Assembly (NCBI GenBank): GCA_029863035.1
Contig: JAOTWH010000027.1
Coordinates: 1-16,485, forward strand
DNA length: 16,485 nucleotides
Direction: 5' to 3'
Source: Acidimicrobiia bacterium
GTDB lineage: Bacteria; Actinomycetota; Acidimicrobiia; UBA5794; JAOTWH01
Below, in pieces: positions 14,732-16,485 of the stretch. The notes beneath the pieces were generated by a model. It saw only the letters and a list, made by a program, of their open reading frames with translations, searched no databases and was not told where the DNA came from. Made by a program: the position numbers and the translations under genes. Each line of letters opens with the position of its first letter. Within the stretch, counting starts at the first letter, position 1.

Positions 14732-15040
14732 TTAACTCGGCCGGTTCGGCCCGTACCTCGATACGTGGTACCGATTGACGTCGCGCGACCGGATGCCGAT
14801 GGCGTCGAGTTCCCTGGAGAACTCGGCGAAGTGTGGTGCCTCGAAATGGGCCAGTAGATGGTGTTCCTCCTCCCACTCCTCGAAAAGGTGCACCCTGCCC
14901 TCCTCGGCAAGGTCAGCGAAGAACTCGTAGCTGATACAACCATCCTCGGTGCGGGTGGCTTCGGCCACTCGCCCTGCTGCTGCAACGAATGCTGATTGAT
15001 GGGCGGGATCGAAGGTGAAGATGCCGGCGACGATGATCAT
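14732..15040 (-). CDS. ABM-domain protein, putative quinol monooxygenase-like
   Basis: This is a 102-residue soluble protein of the antibiotic-biosynthesis-monooxygenase fold (PF03992; YgiN-like). It shows the complete short-family pattern: MIIVAGIFTF at the first strand, a helix with ATRTEDGCISYEFF, then RVHLFEEWEEEHHLLAHFEAPHF. The phrase EDGCISYEFF, followed by an F-x-E-W strand and an H-x-x-x-PH-type helix, is characteristic. The ATG at 15040 follows AGGAGA by 6 bases. Members are usually homodimers that oxidise quinols or act on unidentified metabolites without cofactors, and many have no proven activity. It lies 37 bp upstream of the CoA-transferase on the same strand and 77 bp after the methyltransferase stop, so it may share their transcript. 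Confidence 0.88.
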   Translation of the reverse strand: MIIVAGIFTFDPAHQSAFVAAAGRVAEATRTEDGCISYEFFADLAEEGRVHLFEEWEEEHHLLAHFEAPHFAEFSRELDAIGIRSRDVNRYHVSRYGPNRPS

Positions 15041-15117
15041 TTGATGTCTCCTAGCGGACTCGTAAGCGAAGGAGCCGCTCCTCGCCTTTCACCCGAAGCA
15101 GAATAAGACCAGTGAAA

Positions 15118-15810
15118 TCAGTACTCCGTTTGACGCGTCGCAGTGAGCATGTAGAAGTGGTCGCCGTGATGGTTGATCGTTGTCTGCCATCGTCGCTGTT
15201 GAAAGAGGCCAGCGATGTGGGCCGGGTCATGGCTCACCTTGACCAGGCGATACCTGCGGCCATCTTGCACGGTGCGGTGAGACACCCACGGATCCTCCTG
15301 CTGAGCGGCCGCGGCAGCCAGACCGGGGTCATCGAAGGTGTGCTCGTCGACCAGCACCGCCGAACCGCCGGCCCGGCTGGCGGACGTGACCAGATCTACG
15401 AAGCCCGGCACTAGATCGGGCGGGACGTGACACAGCCAAAACGATGAGAACACGATGTCGTATCGCCGATCCGGTTTCCAGTCGAAGAGATCGGCAACTA
15501 CGAAGGTCAGGTTCTGGTCGCCGAGCCGTTTGCGCGCCAGTTCCAGGGTTTCGCTGGCTGCGTCGACCAGTGTCACTGTGTCGGCCTTCTCTTTGAAGAG
15601 CTCCGTCCAACGTCCGGTTCCGGCGGCAAGATCGACGACGTCGCCCGCGAAGGGCGTGTCGCGAACCTTGGCCCGAAGCTTGTGCCACTCATCGAAGCCA
15701 GGATCTGACGGATCGGGCCCCATGGTGGCGTCGTACTCCGGAGCCCTGGCGCCGAAATAGGCGACTTGCTCGTCCAACAGCCGATCCGGTGACTTCTCAA
15801 CCCCACTCAT
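15118..15810 (-). CDS. Class I SAM-dependent methyltransferase
   Basis: The 230-residue protein has a Rossmann-type methyltransferase core. Motif I is VVDLAAGTGRW (58-68), the acidic residue ending strand beta-2 is Asp83 (TLVDAA), VVADLFDW (about 104-111) is motif II-like, and IVFSSFWLCHVP (about 119-130) is the beta-4 motif. This is the Methyltransf_11/25 group. The ending (HDPAHIAGLFQQRRWQT, then FYMLTATR) is the usual beta-6/beta-7 hairpin region. The ATG at 15810 lacks a clear Shine-Dalgarno sequence and may be leaderless or weakly translated. The methyl acceptor is unknown, and a role in the catabolic locus is not apparent. It is the most upstream gene of the long minus-strand series. 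Confidence 0.9.
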   Translation of the reverse strand: MSGVEKSPDRLLDEQVAYFGARAPEYDATMGPDPSDPGFDEWHKLRAKVRDTPFAGDVVDLAAGTGRWTELFKEKADTVTLVDAASETLELARKRLGDQNLTFVVADLFDWKPDRRYDIVFSSFWLCHVPPDLVPGFVDLVTSASRAGGSAVLVDEHTFDDPGLAAAAAQQEDPWVSHRTVQDGRRYRLVKVSHDPAHIAGLFQQRRWQTTINHHGDHFYMLTATRQTEY

Positions 15811-16084
15811 GGCAGCAGCCTAGATACGGCCCATTACCGCGCCCATGACGGCATCTCGGGCGCAGGTTTGGCCGTCGTGAGCGATGTGCCCTTGATCGCG
15901 TTTCTATCGACCGAAATGGGTCGAAGGGCTCTACTTGGCGGTAGCGGAGCCAAGGACCCTGTTCATTAGCACCAAGGGGGTGTGCCGGGCCTGGTTGGCT
16001 CAGGGACTGCCCATGACGCTTGTCGACCGGCGCAGATCGGCAAGGTTCCAGCATGCCGTTGTCCCCAGGGTCGGAGGGGTTGAT

Positions 16085-16485
16085 ATGTATGAAGCAGACC
16101 ACGGTATTCGCGCACAGGCGCGCTCTCACCCGATTCGCGGCACCGAGGTCACATCGTTCTTATTGATCACGCTTGGGGTCGTGGTACTCAGTCAGGTAAC
16201 ACGGGTGCTCTTTCCGATCATGTTCGAGATCGGTGAAGATTGGGATTTCCTAGCCGCCGGCCTGGTGGCGCTGGCGGTGTTCGTGTTCCCTCTGGCGGCG
16301 TTGGCCCTCGTCATGGTTCCCCAAAGAGTCGCGTTGGCGGCTGGCGCCGGGTTGATGGCGTTGGTGTTGTTGACGCTTCGACTCGCAGAGCCAATCCCGG
16401 CCTGGCTCGCCGTTGTCGGAGTCGCCGTTGCTCTGGTTGGGGCGACGGTGCTCGCAGTTCGGTTGCCAATGGCCAGATCGATGAG
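16085..16485 (+). CDS. Multi-TM protein of unknown function, truncated by window end
   Basis: The frame is open from the ATG at 16085 to the right edge (133 codons), with GGAGG 7 bases before the start. A polar N-terminus (about residues 1-20) is followed by hydrophobic segments at about 24-45, 56-77, 82-97 and 104-126, separated by short loops with few charges. This could be the start of an MFS-like or another polytopic transporter or sensor, but I see no signature motif in this fragment and do not assign a family. It is divergent from the methyltransferase gene. The 274 bp between them contain only a weak hairpin (CTTGGC/GCCAAG near 15933-15953). Confidence 0.7.
   Translation, partial: MYEADHGIRAQARSHPIRGTEVTSFLLITLGVVVLSQVTRVLFPIMFEIGEDWDFLAAGLVALAVFVFPLAALALVMVPQRVALAAGAGLMALVLLTLRLAEPIPAWLAVVGVAVALVGATVLAVRLPMARSM

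Noticed and set aside
15797..16129. 110-codon minus-strand open frame before the methyltransferase
   Set aside because: It has Arg-rich random-like composition, overlaps the start of the plus-strand membrane protein and has no ribosome-binding site of note.

Overview
The window is about 16.5 kb of GC-rich bacterial DNA. It most resembles an actinobacterium, plausibly of the Acidimicrobiia. That placement is an inference from four things: the high-GC codon use, the frequent GTG and TTG starts, a lipoprotein with a long (EAPAAT)n linker behind its lipid cysteine, and a family of short membrane proteins I know mainly from Actinobacteria. I see no rRNA, tRNA, CRISPR array, insertion sequence or phage gene, and no gene-free stretch longer than about 300 bases.

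Left part (1-4331). A membrane-anchored protein of unknown function runs off the left edge on the minus strand (1-586). It is followed by a small dimeric alpha/beta-barrel (YdhR/ABM-like) protein (827-1273, minus), a divergent LPG-synthase-TM/UPF0104-type integral membrane protein (1463-2569, plus), and a 14-TM DHA2-family MFS exporter (2573-4132, minus) that meets it tail to tail. The divergent gap after the MFS gene (4133-4331) holds two abutting perfect palindromes and a G-quadruplex motif.

Central block (4332-14694). This looks like one carboxylate uptake and CoA-dependent catabolic locus. Apart from a MaoC-type enoyl-CoA hydratase on the plus strand, everything is on the minus strand. 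In transcription order the genes are: family III CoA-transferase, periplasmic-binding lipoprotein (livJ-like), a terminator-like hairpin, two HAAT permeases (livH, livM), two ATPases (livG, livF), a 12-TM MFS transporter, a second family III CoA-transferase, and an acyl-CoA dehydrogenase. From livH onward the junctions are ATGA overlaps (three), a TTGA overlap, a 21-bp gap and an 11-bp overlap, so livH through the dehydrogenase is very probably one translationally coupled operon. The implied route is: capture and import an organic acid, activate it by CoA transfer, dehydrogenate it, then hydrate it. The substrate is unknown. The MaoC subtype and the ACAD/MaoC/CoA-transferase grouping make a branched C5 acid such as itaconate, mesaconate or methylsuccinate a reasonable guess. 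No lyase, thiolase or transcription factor for the pathway lies in the window.

Right part (14695-16485). Upstream of the first CoA-transferase, on the same strand, lie a small ABM-domain protein (14732-15040) and a SAM-dependent methyltransferase (15118-15810). A 274-bp stretch (15811-16084) shows only a weak hairpin. A plus-strand multi-TM protein of unknown function (16085 onward) runs off the right edge.
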